Made by a program: the position numbers and the translations under genes. 64,000 nt of DNA from Pholis gunnellus (lineage: Eukaryota; Chordata; Actinopteri; Perciformes; Pholidae). A model generated the notes under the pieces. The model had not been told where the DNA came from and ran no database searches. It worked only from the letters and a program-made list of their open reading frames with translations. How positions within the stretch are numbered: position 1 is the first letter of the stretch; each line of letters starts with the position of its first letter. Location: contig OU342809.1 of assembly GCA_910591455.2 (NCBI GenBank), positions 16,850,059-16,914,058 of the forward strand, written 5' to 3'. Positions 49,753-63,960 of this stretch are shown piece after piece.

Positions 49753-50726
49753 GCCCATCACCATTCTACAGGAGATATGAGGTCCCTAATGAATGCAAAG
49801 CACACAAACCAAATACAGACATGCATTTGGATGATAAGAGACTATAAGCATGCATAATTCATGCCACATGCACATGTTCCTCCAGTCTTTATTTTGTGTT
49901 TGTATTTGTGTGGGTGCTCGTATGTGTTTCATGGATCCTGCCGGCACCTGCATGACACATCAAAGTATTTGGAAACGGTGGGAAAGGGGTGTATGCAGAG
50001 GTGTTAAAGGGAATAAATAAGGGAAATAAGTGGACGTGTGTGTGTGTCACTCGTGATGACTAATGGCAGTTATTTGTTTTGACTCAAACTGTTCTGAAAT
50101 ACAAATGAGGTCATTCACACCGTAGCAACATCAATCTTTCTCATTTTTGCATGTGAGAGCCAAATGATTCCATCCAAACCTTCCAGTTCAATATGACGGT
50201 TCAAAGAGCATGTTGGGAAATGGAAGATGTCTAATTAAATATCCCGTTAAAGTGGCAACTATGACTCATGACGGTATAACCGCATGTCTAAATGCAAACG
50301 AGATCAGACAGTTAGGGATGTATTTTTGCGGAACATGAAAGGTATGAATGTCTAACAGAAAAGGCTTCTTTTGATTTTGGATTTGACCGACGCCTAATAC
50401 GTTGCAGGTACTTCAGGATTTTGAATTTCACCAGAGCTGTAGTGGCACTACTACTGGCTTATTTTAGTTGTTCATGTCCTGCAGTGTCGGTCGGTGAGAG
50501 CCAGGGACACAGTGTATAGAGCTTTAAGAGTGCTTCTCATTATTGATCTGTGTAGATAGATATGAGAACTCGGGCGAGTGCTGCACGTCCTGTGTTGTAA
50601 TCCCAGAGAGCAAATAGTCGGCGCCAAGTTTCTGTGATGCATCCGAGGCTATCGTGAGGCAGAATGGGATTACTGCTGTGTTTGTGTGCTTTGAGTCTGT
50701 TGTGCCTGTGATTAATGGATTGTTAA

Positions 50727-50861
<135 letters not shown>

Positions 50862-50967
50862 CATCTCTCGCCCACCTTGCCTTGCCTTCCCACCGCTGCT
50901 GTTGTTGTTATGTGTGCAAAGTTGTGCTTCATTGTCAGCATAGCGACTCTATATGTAAGGATTGCAG

Positions 50968-51390
50968 ATACTTGAACCCAAAAGCACAACTCGGAGACAA
51001 GAAATACAAGTTAGCTTTTTACTTGTTTTCAGGCAGGGTCAAAACCAGGAAGTCAGTCCGAACAGGCAAACAAATCCGATAAGGGGCAGGCAAAAATCCA
51101 AGGTCAAAAACAGGCAGACAGGGTCAGAACAGGCAGAACAAGAACAATATAATGATACGCTGGAGAACTTGGCACTAACACACAAGACAATCTGGCAGAG
51201 AACAAGTGCAAGTGAGGGGACCTAAATAGAGAGGGCTAATGAGGGAATGGGCTGCAGGTGAGATGGGTGTGGAGGACCAGGTGAGGGGAATCAGAGGTGA
51301 ATGGTGGGATCTGAAATGACAGGAGAGTTAATAAAACAAGCAGACAGGATGAAAACAAACTAATATGAAGGGGAATTCGTGACACTATAC
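50968..51390. mobile_element. Teleost dispersed repeat (non-coding), family unassigned
   Basis: The stretch has the familiar teleost wording: CCCAAAAGCACAACTCGGAG near its left end, repeated CAGGCA-AAA-CCAAGGTCAAAAACAGGC phrases, ACCTAAATAGAGAGGGCTAATGAGG, then GGTGAGGGGAATCAGAGGTGA and a right end near TCGTGACA. It has no coding capacity. Recognition rests on recalled wording of high-copy fish repeats; ends are approximate and no target-site duplication was confirmed. Confidence 0.6.
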
Positions 51391-52914
51391 CTTGAGAAAA
51401 GGAATGATCGTCTGATTTATTCTGCTGTCATTGTAAAGCTGATAAAATGGATGGATTAAACAATTTAACAAGGGGCACCATAGGACTCTTTAAATATTCG
51501 TATTTGATGAACCTTGCCTTTTTAAAGTATGAAAAAAAGGCCAGGTTTAACACAAAGCAATGGGTTGAGAACCTTTGTGGTCCATATTTTACATATCTGG
51601 CTGACTTTGCGCAAGTTAAAATAGAATACAATTCGTATGTTGAAGGTAGTGATACATGACATTTTTAAGTTTGAAATGAAATTGAGTGCAGGTTTGGTGT
51701 AACCAGGCTGAGGTGAGATGAGCATAAAGTGTAGCCTGTAGAGATGTGTTTCAGCTTCACCGAGAAAGATGTGGGGTGACTGCTGAAGAGGAAAAGGGGA
51801 AAAACAGCAGAACTACAGTAAGCTTTCCGGGTAGGTTGGTAATACAGAAGGGAAAAGCATGAAAAATGAAAGGGAGTGTGACAAATAATATTCCAGAAAG
51901 CTCCAGTGCACAAGACGGCAACAATAGGTTAGTCTCTGATGGTAAACCTCACAAGGCTTCCTGGTATGAGCGTTTTAAATCTTCCAGAGGTCTATATTTT
52001 GATATATCGGCTTCAACAGATACCCTTCCTGATAACCTCGTGCTATCTAACATGTGTGTTGAACACCCTACTGAGTCGCTAATACTGGGAAATCACACTC
52101 TTGCATTAATTTATTGTCTCTGTGACTGTAAATTCAGGCGGAACATGTCAGGCTTATGTCACATCGTAAAATGTGTTGATGTGTTGTTATCTACTTCATT
52201 ATTTATGAGTACAGAGCAGTGTCTATGTACTGCACTCCTTTTCTCCCAGCCTGACTTGTTCATTATTTATTTTTTTTCCCTGCACCTGCTCATTGAATTA
52301 CCTACCCACACTTCTCGAGCTGTCCCACCTAATAATCACGTTGTCGTAGACGCCTCTGCGGTTTGTGTGCTCTGTTAAGAGGAAGCAGTGAGAATTCGGT
52401 ATCAGAAATAAATAAATAAATCCAAATGTGATACTTCTGGTGTGAGTGTGTGTGAGTGTGTGGGTGTGTGGGTGTCGGTTGGTCCAATTATTCGAAAAGA
52501 AGAAAGCGACAAAGACAAAAAAAGGAAAGTGATCGAGGAAGTGCAGTGATGAAGAGAGTTGGCAGATGGCAGCTTTCGGATCGCTACATTGAAGGTGCAG
52601 ATGTGGAGGTTTTCTCTTCTTTTTTTTATCTCAATCACATGTCAAAGCACATCTGGCGAGGTACAGCTCTGCTGTAGCGGTAATGAAATTACCTTCTAGT
52701 TCCAATTCTGTAATCCACAAGCAGTTTTTCTTATAGCGACAGTCACAAGCCATGTCGGAGGAATATTTGCTCTCAGACTGTAAAACGTGTTATATCTCGT
52801 ATAATCATAACGACACACAATTGTAAAATGAAAGACATTTTAAATGCTTACATTTTGATTTGATATTAATTCAAAGTAAGTTCTTTTGACAACAACACTC
52901 GTTGGAGTCTACAG

Positions 52915-53415
52915 ACATGCCAGCGGCTCTGTGAGGCTGTACTGAGCTAAATGCTAGAATCCTAATGCTAACATGCTCACAATGACAACACATCATTTTA
53001 TAGAGCATGTAAGCATGCTAACATTTGCTAATTTCCACCAAACACAAAGTACAGTAGCGGCTCATGTGGATGTCATTAGGTTTGCATTCATTTTTTCATA
53101 AAACAAAGTATTGAAAAATTATTTTGACTGATGGTCGCTTGAGAGAAGTCATGACAATTAACTGTAAGTGGTTCATAAATGTCTGTATCTCATTAGACTC
53201 TATGCAATAGGTGTTCTAAACGTAAACACACAAGACCCCAATCTTTAACCACATGGTGGCACGAGTGAAAAGTCAGGGTTCATCAGCTGGAGACCATGAA
53301 TGTCCGTACACAACAATTCATCCAGTAGTTGGCGCCATATTTCAGTCGGGACCAAAGTGCTTGACAGACAGTCCAACATTGCCATCTCTGGAGCCACACG
53401 TCTAGCGTGACTCTA
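52915..53415. mobile_element. Teleost interspersed repeat, non-autonomous
   Basis: Signature phrases occur in the usual order: GCATGCTAACATTTGCTAAT, then AAACACAAAGTACAG, then GATGTCATTAGGTTTGCA, then AAACAAAGTATTG, and further right GTGAAAAGTCAGGGTTCATCA, CATGAATGTCCGTAC and CAATTCATCCAGTAGTTG. This is a high-copy percomorph-type repeat. An unrelated stretch of about 110 bases around 53160-53270 may be an internal insertion or divergence. It carries no protein. Confidence 0.7.
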
Positions 53416-53871
53416 AATAGTAGTATGACTATCACGGATGGTGTTTTTTTGTTTTCGGACTGTCACTGTTCTCATTTCAACAATGTATGCACTCTCAGGC
53501 AAGCTTTCATTGGGTACTTTGGAAAAGATTATACGATCTGAACATTTAGCAGCTGGACTGTAATGATCAGCAAACGTCAATGTTGTCAATCAGAATAACC
53601 ACCTCGGGAAACTGCCGATCAGCCAATTACTAATTGGTGTGACGGTCATGTTGCACGCTGTATGCAATGTGCGGATGCTTGTGAGATTTTTTTTTTTTCC
53701 ATTTGGGAAAAACATTATTTGGCTCGGGTAAGGCTGATGACATACTGTAATAGGAAGGAGACGAGGCAATTAGGGCCCCCTCGTCTCCTGTCTTGTATCT
53801 TGTCAGGAAATGATTTACAAATAGGTTCTTTGGAAACTCTTTGCATATTCCCTCTCCCATTTCCAATCTCT

Positions 53872-53875
<4 letters not shown>

Positions 53876-53924
<49 letters not shown>
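53876..53924. repeat. (CT) microsatellite
   Basis: About 24 CT units, preceded by an impure CT-rich lead-in. Confidence 0.95.
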
Positions 53925-53925
<1 letters not shown>

Positions 53926-54046
53926 ATTCAATATGCTTTATTGGTATGAATGTTACAAGGACAACATTGCCAAAGCGTCAAATAATAATAAGATTACAAG
54001 AACAAGGGGTAGACTTCATAAAATCAAAAAATCACTCACTCACTCA

Positions 54047-54084
54047 CGCACACAAACACACACACACACACACACAAACACACA
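54047..54084. repeat. CA-rich microsatellite
   Basis: CA units with AAAC interruptions. Confidence 0.85.
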
Positions 54085-54415
54085 GGCACTTTTGCTCTGT
54101 GTTTTATTCCACAAGGCAGATTGTCATACTTGATATGTAGAAACTTTGTCTTCCACCCTATCATGCACCCTATCATGCATGCAATGCTCACGCACAAGTA
54201 AAAGCACTCAGAAGATGTCACACTGTGTATAAACATTCATTATTCATTCTAGAAAGACACAAACACAACACACACACACACACACTTGCACAGTTAGGGT
54301 AATTAGTGGAAAGATGGAAAGAAGAAGGGAACTGTCTCTCCACATGGACAGGAAGATGCTTTTAATATACACATATCCCTTCCTCACACTGTCTCAACTA
54401 CTATGTCCCCTTTAA

Positions 54416-54416
<1 letters not shown>

Positions 54417-54453
<37 letters not shown>
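54417..54453. repeat. (CA) microsatellite
   Basis: About 18 CA units. Confidence 0.9.
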
Positions 54454-54458
<5 letters not shown>

Positions 54459-54593
54459 GTGTGTTAGCCTTCGGGCAGAATTACCGGTTTGACTTCCGCC
54501 TGGTGGAGATGTAGGAGAATGATAGTGGCAGGCTAAACCAAGGGGCAATGAATCAGTGCCTTATCAAACCTCTGGCCCTAGGTATGAACTGTC

Positions 54594-54594
<1 letters not shown>

Positions 54595-54659
<65 letters not shown>
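54595..54659. repeat. (CA)32 microsatellite
   Basis: Perfect CA array of about 65 bases; the third CA array within 600 bases. Confidence 0.95.
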
Positions 54660-57600
54660 ATTGGCAAACATCACCCTTCCACAGTTGGAAACAGCAGCAA
54701 CGTCACATCACGTGTCTAAGGGCTCAGTGGGGCGGTTGTCAGGGTCCACAGTCTGTCCCTCTGCTCGGTGATTCTCCCAGTGAGGGGAAGGGGGAGTGAG
54801 CAAAGGCTGGCATGTATAATTCAGCAGCTTCACGACAAGCCCTGTCACCATGTAGATTTATAGCATTGGCGAGAGAGGAATGGGGAGATGGTTGGGATTT
54901 AACTACCTCAGGATCCTAATGGGAGCTTTAGCATGCACTTTACAAAATCACCTTAATCCAGCGTTGTTCTGTGAAGGGAGGGATGTGAGCGGAAAATTAA
55001 TTGCTTTTTTTCTGCACGTCTGAGTTTCTCTTTTGAACCAGACAATTGCTCGCTGGTTGTTGCTTTTTATCATTATATAGCATTGCTTTTGATTTTTTGG
55101 GACAACTTTGTCCACATATGGATAGACGTGTGCGTGTTTTAAATTGAAACGATGTCTCGGATTCGACCTATGATAACAGATAAAGTTGTCATTCCCAAGG
55201 TTGGGCATTAATGAAGAAATTAAATCCGATAGGGGCATGTCACCTTCAGGAGAAGGCAGACTTTTATGACTGATGTTTTACAGGATGCATTAGTGCGCAT
55301 AAAAGGTTTATTAGTCAGGCAGCACTGGGGAGCTGTCAAACCCTTGACTGTATTTCACTCCTACGACGCTGAGTTGCATCAAACTATGCTGCTTCTACAG
55401 AAACAAAACAACAAATAAAGCCCAAACCAACTTCAGCTTGTGCAGTGCCGCCTGTAAAGTCCGGGTGCTAATACATTTGCATTGAAGCATAACATTTGCA
55501 TTTAAAGCTTTTCTGTGGAGTTGATTTTGTGGTGGAGATCACAATCTTTTTGTTTGTCGAAAAGAGGAAGATCTTTGTGCTGCGCCTTAAAGGAAGTCCG
55601 TTATTCCACTGTGATTTTAACATTCTGCAGAGGGGAAAAAAGCGGGGAGGGATGGGTGAGGCGTACGGGACTTTTATCAGCCGAGATGAGAGTTGTGACA
55701 GTCTGGAGCCCAGGTTTTCTGGGCTGTCTGTCTCGGTGTCCTTCACACCGAGGGCCTGGATGACGGGGCTTGGACGCAGGGTGGGGAACTTTTCATGTGA
55801 CAGAAGGCTTTGCCTAATAGCCAGCCTGTTCTCCAACTCGGTCTGTTTTTCTCCGTCTCAGAGACGCACTCTCATTTTCTCTCTCCTCCTCGTCTCTGGC
55901 CATATGCGCCTCTGACATCTCTCCATCTCTAATAGAGGAGGGTACAGACAGAGGAGGAGTCTGTTTCATTGCCTCAAGTGTGGCGTAAACAAGCTTTTAA
56001 TTTTTAAATCTCTCCAGAGCAATCCAGATTCTGAGACAGCCGGTCTGGGCACCTGGGCAGTTCCCTGATTAAGGTGGCGCCGGCATTCTACTGTTGGAGA
56101 AGGGGGTAGTTTGAAAGAGGCAACAGGGGGCAGCTTTGCCAGCCTGCCAAGTGTGTGGGCGCTGCCATGGCCAGTCAGTCTTCATAATGGCTGTCTGGCA
56201 GTTGGACAGAGCCAGCTCAGTGGGCACACGACTGACTGTGGGGATCAGAAGAACTCCCCTCAGTAACCCTGGCTCAATGGTGCTTCAGGAGACAGCAAAG
56301 GGCAGAGGGGGGGAGGGGCAAAGGCGTTGTTGCTGTGGGCAAATGAAGGGAGGGATGGGAAGAAAAAGCAATTCAGAAGTGGAAACGGGGCGTAATGAAG
56401 GCCACAGAATGGACCATGAAGACAAAATTACACCCAAGTTGAAGTCGCAAAAGAGGAAATAGGGAAAGAAATCTTAAGTAAAAGGGAGAATGGGGACAGC
56501 ATAGGTGCTCACTATTCTTTAACTATAAGCTGATGCCGTGTGCTTTCCGAAGGACAGATAAAGGTTTATCTCTCCAATGTGTTTTCCTCTCCCGTTCTCA
56601 CTCTTGTGGGCTTGAGATTCAACTTTCAAAGGGGTATTAGATACTAGAGAACTTTCAATTTAAGCCAAAGACATAGTCTGCATTTAAAGCTGGCATGTTT
56701 TTTTAAAAACATGCAGGAAAAGAAAGTTTTGCTCTGCTTGGCAAGTCTGAGATATCCCCAGACCTGGGACCGGTATAATGAAGCAATATCAGCCTGGCTG
56801 TGTCTGAGATATGGGGGTTCAGTAGGTCTAATATTAGTAGTCTTAGATAGCTGATCTGACAAACCAGGTTATCAGCTTTAATCAGATTTTCTGATGCAGC
56901 ATTTACACATTTAAGATGTGGGAATTAAATCCCTAATCCCATGCAAGAGGAACAGATAAAGACTGGAATGTAATAGGAGATAAGATTACTCTGCATGGGG
57001 AAATGGTCATTACAACAGCAAGAAAATAAGAGTAAAGAGGAATTTAAAATCAGGAGGAGTATAATGCAGAAGAACGCATAAATAACTGCATTATGAGAAG
57101 TTGCTTGTGAGGCTGTAATGCTCTTTACACTCCAGAAAACAAATTTGTTGCTTGGGGGCAACAGGCAGAGACGTCTTCGCTATTATTAGATTCTTACCAG
57201 TAAAATGACTAATTTCAATTTTGGCCTGAGAGTGGTGCCAAAGGAAAGGCCACGTTGGTACCTATGCAAAGGGTTCATCCCCTGGTGAACATGAAAGTGT
57301 TTTTCGCAAGAGTTTATGCATGGCGGTATTTCACACTGTTTTGGGCCTGAAGCTTGTGCAGAAGGAATTATCACTGATGTAAACCACTCATAAGATGTTG
57401 TGTTATCTTGTGCATGCTTTAATACTTGCATGGCATGTTGGCCACAATGATAATATAGTTATACAATACATATTGCAAGACAATTGGCTACAGGTTATCC
57501 CAGTTTATTTAAACGTAGAGGAAAGGTAGTGAGTTGTCATTCACTGCATTTACTTTTCATTTGTGTCTTACAGTATTGTACTGGAAGCTGAACTGAACCA

Positions 57601-58985
57601 CTGAACACAGTCTCTCTTCATGTCACTTGTACTTCATGTCAGCGTCCTGTAAGAACGGTGACTCCATTGATATGTGGGACGTAGGTTACCATGGATAAAT
57701 GTACAGTAGTGCTCTAACATCAGGGACTGGCATCTGGCCAGATGTGCACCTTGTGATTCAGTGTTTAATAATGTGTCACTGATTTCAATATATTTTGCTT
57801 AGGTACTCTGCGTTACACTGGAAAGGGTTGGCAGCCACTCAAGAAATACCATTTTTATTTATTTGTTTGCAAAAATGTTCACATATTTTGTTTAGGTCCA
57901 TTCCAGTTATTGAACCATCGGTTAAGCTTTTAGCAGTGTTGTAGAACCATTCTCGGCCTTTGGCAACCAGTATTTTGTCCGAGCTTTTAACACACTGCAA
58001 CCTATATACATCTGTAGTCTTCAAACTGTGCTCAGAGGGTAACATTCACTTTGTATCGCCAGAGTAGGCAATGGTTGTAGACCACAGTGAGCCATTTATC
58101 CTGAAACCTCTTGGGTTTCTTTAAGGGAATGGCTTTGACTGTGTTTTAAAGATGAATAGCTGCATATTTGTGAGCATGTAGAATGAATAATACCAGGAAA
58201 TGACACAGTATATCCTCGTGAAAAATTAAACCTCTTGTTAGCAGACCACATCCAACATGTCTGTCCTCTGTCCCATCTGTCTTTGTTATACAGTGGGGAA
58301 GCATTAAGGTGATTCTATTACCTCCTACTTGCTCTCCTCTAAGGGATCTTTTTAATGTCATTCAAAGCCATTTAATTTGCAACCAGGAGTATAATGGCTC
58401 TGGAAATGGAAGGCACACTCCTGTGCCTACACCGGGGTGTGCTAGGATAATTGTTGATTGTCAGGATGCATCTCAGCGAGAGGGGGAGGTTTAAATGAAG
58501 CATGGTCCACACGCAGTCATAAAGCCAGTGAAGATGCATACCGTCATGTCCAGGTCAATTTTAATTCCACATTCATTCTAATGAGCATTTCCATTTTTGT
58601 GGGCTACATGAATGGGATTGCTGCAGTTCTCCTCAATTAATTCCTCAATCGCCCCCCTTTGGTCACAGAAATTGCTAAGTCTCCAAATGAGCCGATGTAA
58701 GATTGAGTCTTTACAGTGGTGTAATGCTCTTACTTGAATGGCTCTCCATTAATTCCTCTGCATGATTAACGACAGGTATCAGAGTCGGTAGGAAATGAGT
58801 TCACGGAGGGATACAGTATTCATCCAACTCCTCACACCTGCTGCAGCGCAGACGAACCTGTGTGATTATTCGCATTGGCTGAACATCAGCACAGTATTTT
58901 ATTCTGCTCCACCGACCTTTCCGCCTCACTGTTCGCAGTCTGTGTGCAGGAGAACGCCTCCTTGGCATAATACACGCAGCCATCT

Positions 58986-59055
58986 AGTGAGTCGCCTGCA
59001 CGCGATCCTCGGTCGGAGTGGCGTGCGCCGCACTTTCCGACGCGAACGCGAGTCT
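58986..59055. promoter_or_regulatory. Small CpG cluster, weak promoter candidate
   Basis: About thirteen CpG dinucleotides occur within some 70 bases, far more than in neighbouring DNA. A short frame at 59189-59233 reads MMHGLLLCLVSSLPP and stops. CpG density alone can also reflect a recent repeat insertion. Confidence 0.25.
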
Positions 59056-59949
59056 GAATGGGGGTCTACTTGAGGCGATGCATCTGGTGGACGATAAAAT
59101 GGATTTATCGTTGCTTTTTCCCCATTTTGCTCTGATGAATAAGCCGCTTTGCACTCGTATTAAACCTCCCCGAGCTCTCTGTACCATGATGCATGGTCTG
59201 TTGCTGTGCCTTGTCTCTTCACTTCCTCCGTGAACTGATTAAGTCTTTGGAACAGCATGGAAACACCACAGGGTGTTGCATTGTTTTTCAGTGTGAAGAC
59301 AATTCCACTGAACAGTATGAATAGACCAGTGACTCTGAAAGAGGCAGACTGTCACTGTTTGTCGCGATTACTCAGTCGGCTCAGATCGTGCATCATATGA
59401 TGGTAGACTCTCTCGTATGCTCAGGCAGTGTGCTTCACTCTCTACCGCACAGCTTCAGGCCTTCAGATGAAGTCAACAATTCAATTTGTGTAAATACAGG
59501 TGTAAATTCTACATATGTGCATATTTGAACATCTCCATCCCAAATTGAAATACATTAAACAAAAAGACCTGCTTCATAACTGACAAGATGAAACTTTCCC
59601 CGGCTTGCTCAGGTTGTCATTTCCGATATTAAATTGGAACAGTATTTATTTTTCAGTGTATGCACTTTGCTGTGGTCAGTGTGGATATAGATGCTTATAT
59701 TTCCTGGAGAAAAAGAATCTCCTTAGCCCAATAAATCACCATGTAAACAAAGCCAATACTGCTGCGACTGTGGCTCAACAGGGGTTGCTGCACAGATGCA
59801 GGCTATAAAGACATTTTACGGATTTATCATTATAATGCCCCGGGAGCTTTGACACCCGTGTAGATTCTAGTCCCACCTCATGGAGGAAGAACAGCGTTGC
59901 GGTTGTTTTCTTTGTCTCAAGGCAAATTGCTAACATTATGAATCCCTAC

Positions 59950-59951
<2 letters not shown>

Positions 59952-59992
<41 letters not shown>
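59952..59992. repeat. (TG) microsatellite
   Basis: About 20 TG units. Confidence 0.95.
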
Positions 59993-59996
<4 letters not shown>

Positions 59997-60869
59997 CTGG
60001 CTTGCACAGTATGTGGGAGTGTGTATTAATGCATCTGAGAGCATTAGACACAGCTATAATTTTTGCTTAGGGAGGAAAGTTCCCGAACAGCCTTCTAGTT
60101 GATAAATCTGAGCAAACCCAAAGAGTAAATACAAAAACAGTCCCTCCATGTTTTTTGGGTAGTGTCCTCCATCAAGCCTCCGACAGCATGTCACCTCTTT
60201 GTGACCCCGACTGTCACATAATCCCTTTGAAAGGCATTTTTGCGCCTCTCAGTATGTCCCTGTGCATCAGTTAATCATCCTGTGTGTCAGTGAGTCATAA
60301 AATCCAAGCTGTGAACCATCCTTCCTGCCATCCACCTCCAGCACCTGCAGAGCTGGTACCACCTGTGCCCACAGAGCAGCACCTCGCCACGGAATCTCAA
60401 TAGAGTCCTCACTCCCCAATAACGGCTGTCACACTCGCTGACGGTTTTCTCCGTCTGCCATACAGAAACTCCTGTTACCAGAGGAAGATGGTGGATTATA
60501 CAGAAGTTTTAGAATGGGGGATAAACCAGCACCAAAGATGTCCTCACGAACAATTGACACAATAAACAAGCAAGTGACTTGAAGCATTCTGCTCACCTCT
60601 CTAACCTGATTTCTTCAGGCGTGTTATTGTAACGTATCAAAGCCTTGATCGCAGACCGTAGGTGCTTTTAGTCTGCCGCGTGCTTTGTAAAAATCAGACA
60701 GTGCTCATCTGAAGATCACAGTGTGTGTGGCTCATATGTAGTCAAAAGGTCTGTGACCCAGTCATGCTTTGAAAGTAATCACTTACATTTTTAAAATAGT
60801 CAATTCTAAAAATAGCGTGAGAGTCAGGGCAACCTGCTTTTCTTTGTTTATTTCTTTTTTCGCAGTGAA

Positions 60870-61030
60870 AAACCTGAGCAGCTGCATTTTGAATGGGCTG
60901 CAGCGATGCTTGAGAACTGTTCCCCGGTAGAGAATAAAGAGCTACCAGCAGTCTAAACAGGACAAAGATGCCAGTGTGAACGAAACTTGCAATGTTTTGT
61001 TAGCCAAGGACCCTTTTAATCTTTGTAATA
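60870..61030. mobile_element. Possible fragment of an old non-LTR retrotransposon
   Basis: The phrases GAGCAGCTGCATTTTGAATG, GCTGCAG and GAGCTACCAGCAGTCTAAAC followed by AGGACAAAGATGCCAGTGTG resemble the widely dispersed fish repeat wording around 'cagtagtccaaacgggataaaaatgc'. The match is by memory only and strongly diverged. Confidence 0.35.
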
Positions 61031-63486
61031 GTACAAAGCTTCGATAAACATGAGTTATGAGGTGAGGAGCCAGGGTCAGTGCTGTTTAGAAAAGCCACAC
61101 TGTCAAAAGCTACAATTAGAATGTCCTGAAGTATTGTCCTTTGGCTGTAAACCAATGATAGAAAGCATCATATTCAGGTTATCTATACACCGTATACGTC
61201 CATGCATATAACACAAACCTCCGGCCTACCGCAGTAGAGTACCACCAATGTAGAGTGGTAGAGTGGTCGTACACGCATCTAAAAACCATTGCTGGCAGGT
61301 GCTGGACCACAAGAAGGCAATGAAAATATGACTAAAGGTACGCACACTGTAACTCCCAATGTATTTACACATCCACGTGCGACTAGCAAGCTAATGCTAA
61401 TCTTTCTCAGACTTAGTGATTGGTCATAGCGCCTGGAGGAATTACATTTCTTTGTGTCCGTTGCTAAATTAGCCACATTTTTTATCATTTGAGGCAGAGT
61501 TTCTGCACCACACGTACTTATTAACCCCAATTGAAATGTCTAAAATAGGCAATTTGTTTCTATAAAAGTGATTAACTGTAAAAGGCTTCTCTTACTTGAA
61601 ATAAAATGGGGATTTCTTTCTAGAGGATTCAATTATCAGCAATGAACAAAAGCTCTTTTGTTTGGCTTTTTGTGCAAATATATTCACAAAGGAAATTGGT
61701 TTGCAATTTGATGCATTTTTTTTTATACAGTGTAATTAGCAGAGTTGCAGTAGCTGGTGACAGCCCTACATTGTCTCCTTTGTGAAGTAGCTACGCCTAA
61801 TTTCAGGAGTTGAAAGTTCTTAAACTTGGAGCCGCATATTAACAAGACTGTTGATGACTGTGTCCCTGGCAGCGCTCTCGTCGTGCTCTTTGTATCGCAG
61901 CACCTTATGTGATCATGGCCCGAGCAATCTGTGACAATGGAGCTTTTAATAGAAAGTCCTGAAAAATGTATTAGTCATGGCTCCCACACTCCCGCACATC
62001 AGCTCTGTCCTTTTTTTTTGTCTCAGCCACAAGCTGTCATTTCCTGTCAACATTCTCGCTCCCCTCCCTTCGTTCTCTGATCTTTAGCTTCCTGGAAGCT
62101 CTGATAAACTTCCCTTTCCTTCCTAAAGCCTAACCCCGCCTCTCCATGTCACTGCTTTGCCCTCCTCGGTTTTCCCATCACATTTCCTCTCATTAGGCTA
62201 CGTGCGTATCTCAAAATCCTAGCTGGCAGGATCATCGCAGTGCAAAGTGTTGGGAAGATCACAGGGCTGCTCCTAATGAAAGGTGTGTGTGTGCATGGGC
62301 TATTTCTAAATTACACTCCCCTCGACAGAGCTGTCAGATGAAAGAGCATGAATCCATAGAGAGAGGAGGGGAAGTTGGCAGACAAGATGGCAAATGTAAA
62401 CCTTTCCAGGACAATGGCCAGTTAGATCCAGCAGAGCATTTAGCGCATCAACGGTAAAGTTCTCATAATAGCAGTATGTCTTTTCTTTCATTAGATAGAC
62501 CACAGCTGTGTTTTTTAATCTTCACTTTCCCTTTCTCTCGTCATCAATGCTCTACGACCCTTTTGCTTTCTCTTTTACTCCGTTATTTGATCTATTTTTT
62601 TCCGTATCGCAGTCATCTTGTGTCGTAAAGCTGTTTATCGTGTTAAATCATCCTGCAGAAATGACAGGATTTACTTCATTAAGTTTAGGCGGAGTGCACT
62701 GCTTCACTGAAGAGTAAGGGGAAGAGTCCTCGTGGGCTCTATCGGTATCATTAAGTCTCCTCTCTCATTAGACCAAACCTCGTAGGTCTCCAGGGTCCGG
62801 ATGAAATGTGCCCTGCCGTCTTACGTGACGGAGTATGCTTTGATGGCATCGCCTCTGTTTGGAAATGGAAACGGCAATAGTTACTTTCACCTGAGGATGA
62901 TTGCCACCAGCACTATGTACACAGCCTCATCCTCACCCAACGTCTTTACTCAATCAAGAAGATCCTCGCTCTCTTCCCCCAGTTTGCTCTTCAGCTCATC
63001 CCCTCTCTCCATTTTTTATATACACACACACACACACCTGAAACCCATTCAGCATATCCAAGCTACTCCAGTATGATTATTCATATGGCAATGAGGCCGG
63101 GTCAATTTGGCAAGGCTGCCACGGCGTGATGAGAGTGTTTCCGGATGATGACTTAGGAGTCCTGCAGCTTCTCTGCCAAGAGCAGGGAATTCAAACGTAA
63201 TCAGGGGCAGGGACCCCTCCCTCCTCCTATCTCCCAGAGAGCCGCACGGGTCGAGGCCAAAACGGGAATAGAGTGAGGGAGACAAAAGTCAAAGTCTACG
63301 CAGCATCCTGCACGCTCCCGCCCTCTGTTTTCCTCACAGGGAGCCAGAGGTTTTCTCCCATGAGTGATGGGCTCATTTTAGGGCTATTGGAGAAACTTTT
63401 TTCTGTTTCACTCTGAAAGGGGACATTAGTAAGATTAGCTTTGTTCTAGTCTCTCAGTCCTATCTTGAAATCTTATCTCTCTCACA

Positions 63487-63488
<2 letters not shown>

Positions 63489-63530
<42 letters not shown>
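63489..63530. repeat. (CA)21 microsatellite
   Basis: Perfect CA array of 42 bases. Confidence 0.95.
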
Positions 63531-63533
<3 letters not shown>

Positions 63534-63745
63534 TTCCAAATTTACGCACGACAAGGCTGTTGTCCATCCATCAACCAGAAGGCGCAGCCAGGGTGTGCTA
63601 CAGCATCTGAGCCCCTCAGCTCACCCCTGTCCGCAAGACATGGTCACACCAAGGGGAGGAGGCAATGATCGGCCCTAATCAATAATACATCGACTGCATT
63701 AAAGCGTATGAATAAGTCATGGGCGGAAAGAACCCAGTCGTCAGG

Positions 63746-63746
<1 letters not shown>

Positions 63747-63800
<54 letters not shown>
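63747..63800. repeat. (CA)27 microsatellite
   Basis: Perfect CA array of 54 bases. Confidence 0.95.
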
Positions 63801-63801
<1 letters not shown>

Positions 63802-63960
63802 CAAAGTGATCTTATACTTAGGCCAGGGAAGATGAACAGACAGAAAAAGAGAACAAAGCAAGGGCTTTAAGTTGTAGGGAATTTATCACCCACCCACTGA
63901 CATTTTGTTGCATGTTGAAGCTCTACTCTGTCTTTCACCCCCAACAACTCCAATCGCTGC

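Noticed and set aside
60866..60954. In-phase open tail behind a strong TTCGCAG acceptor, considered as the last trim44 exon
   Set aside because: The sequence resembles the 3' part of a widespread fish retroelement, so the open frame is probably incidental.
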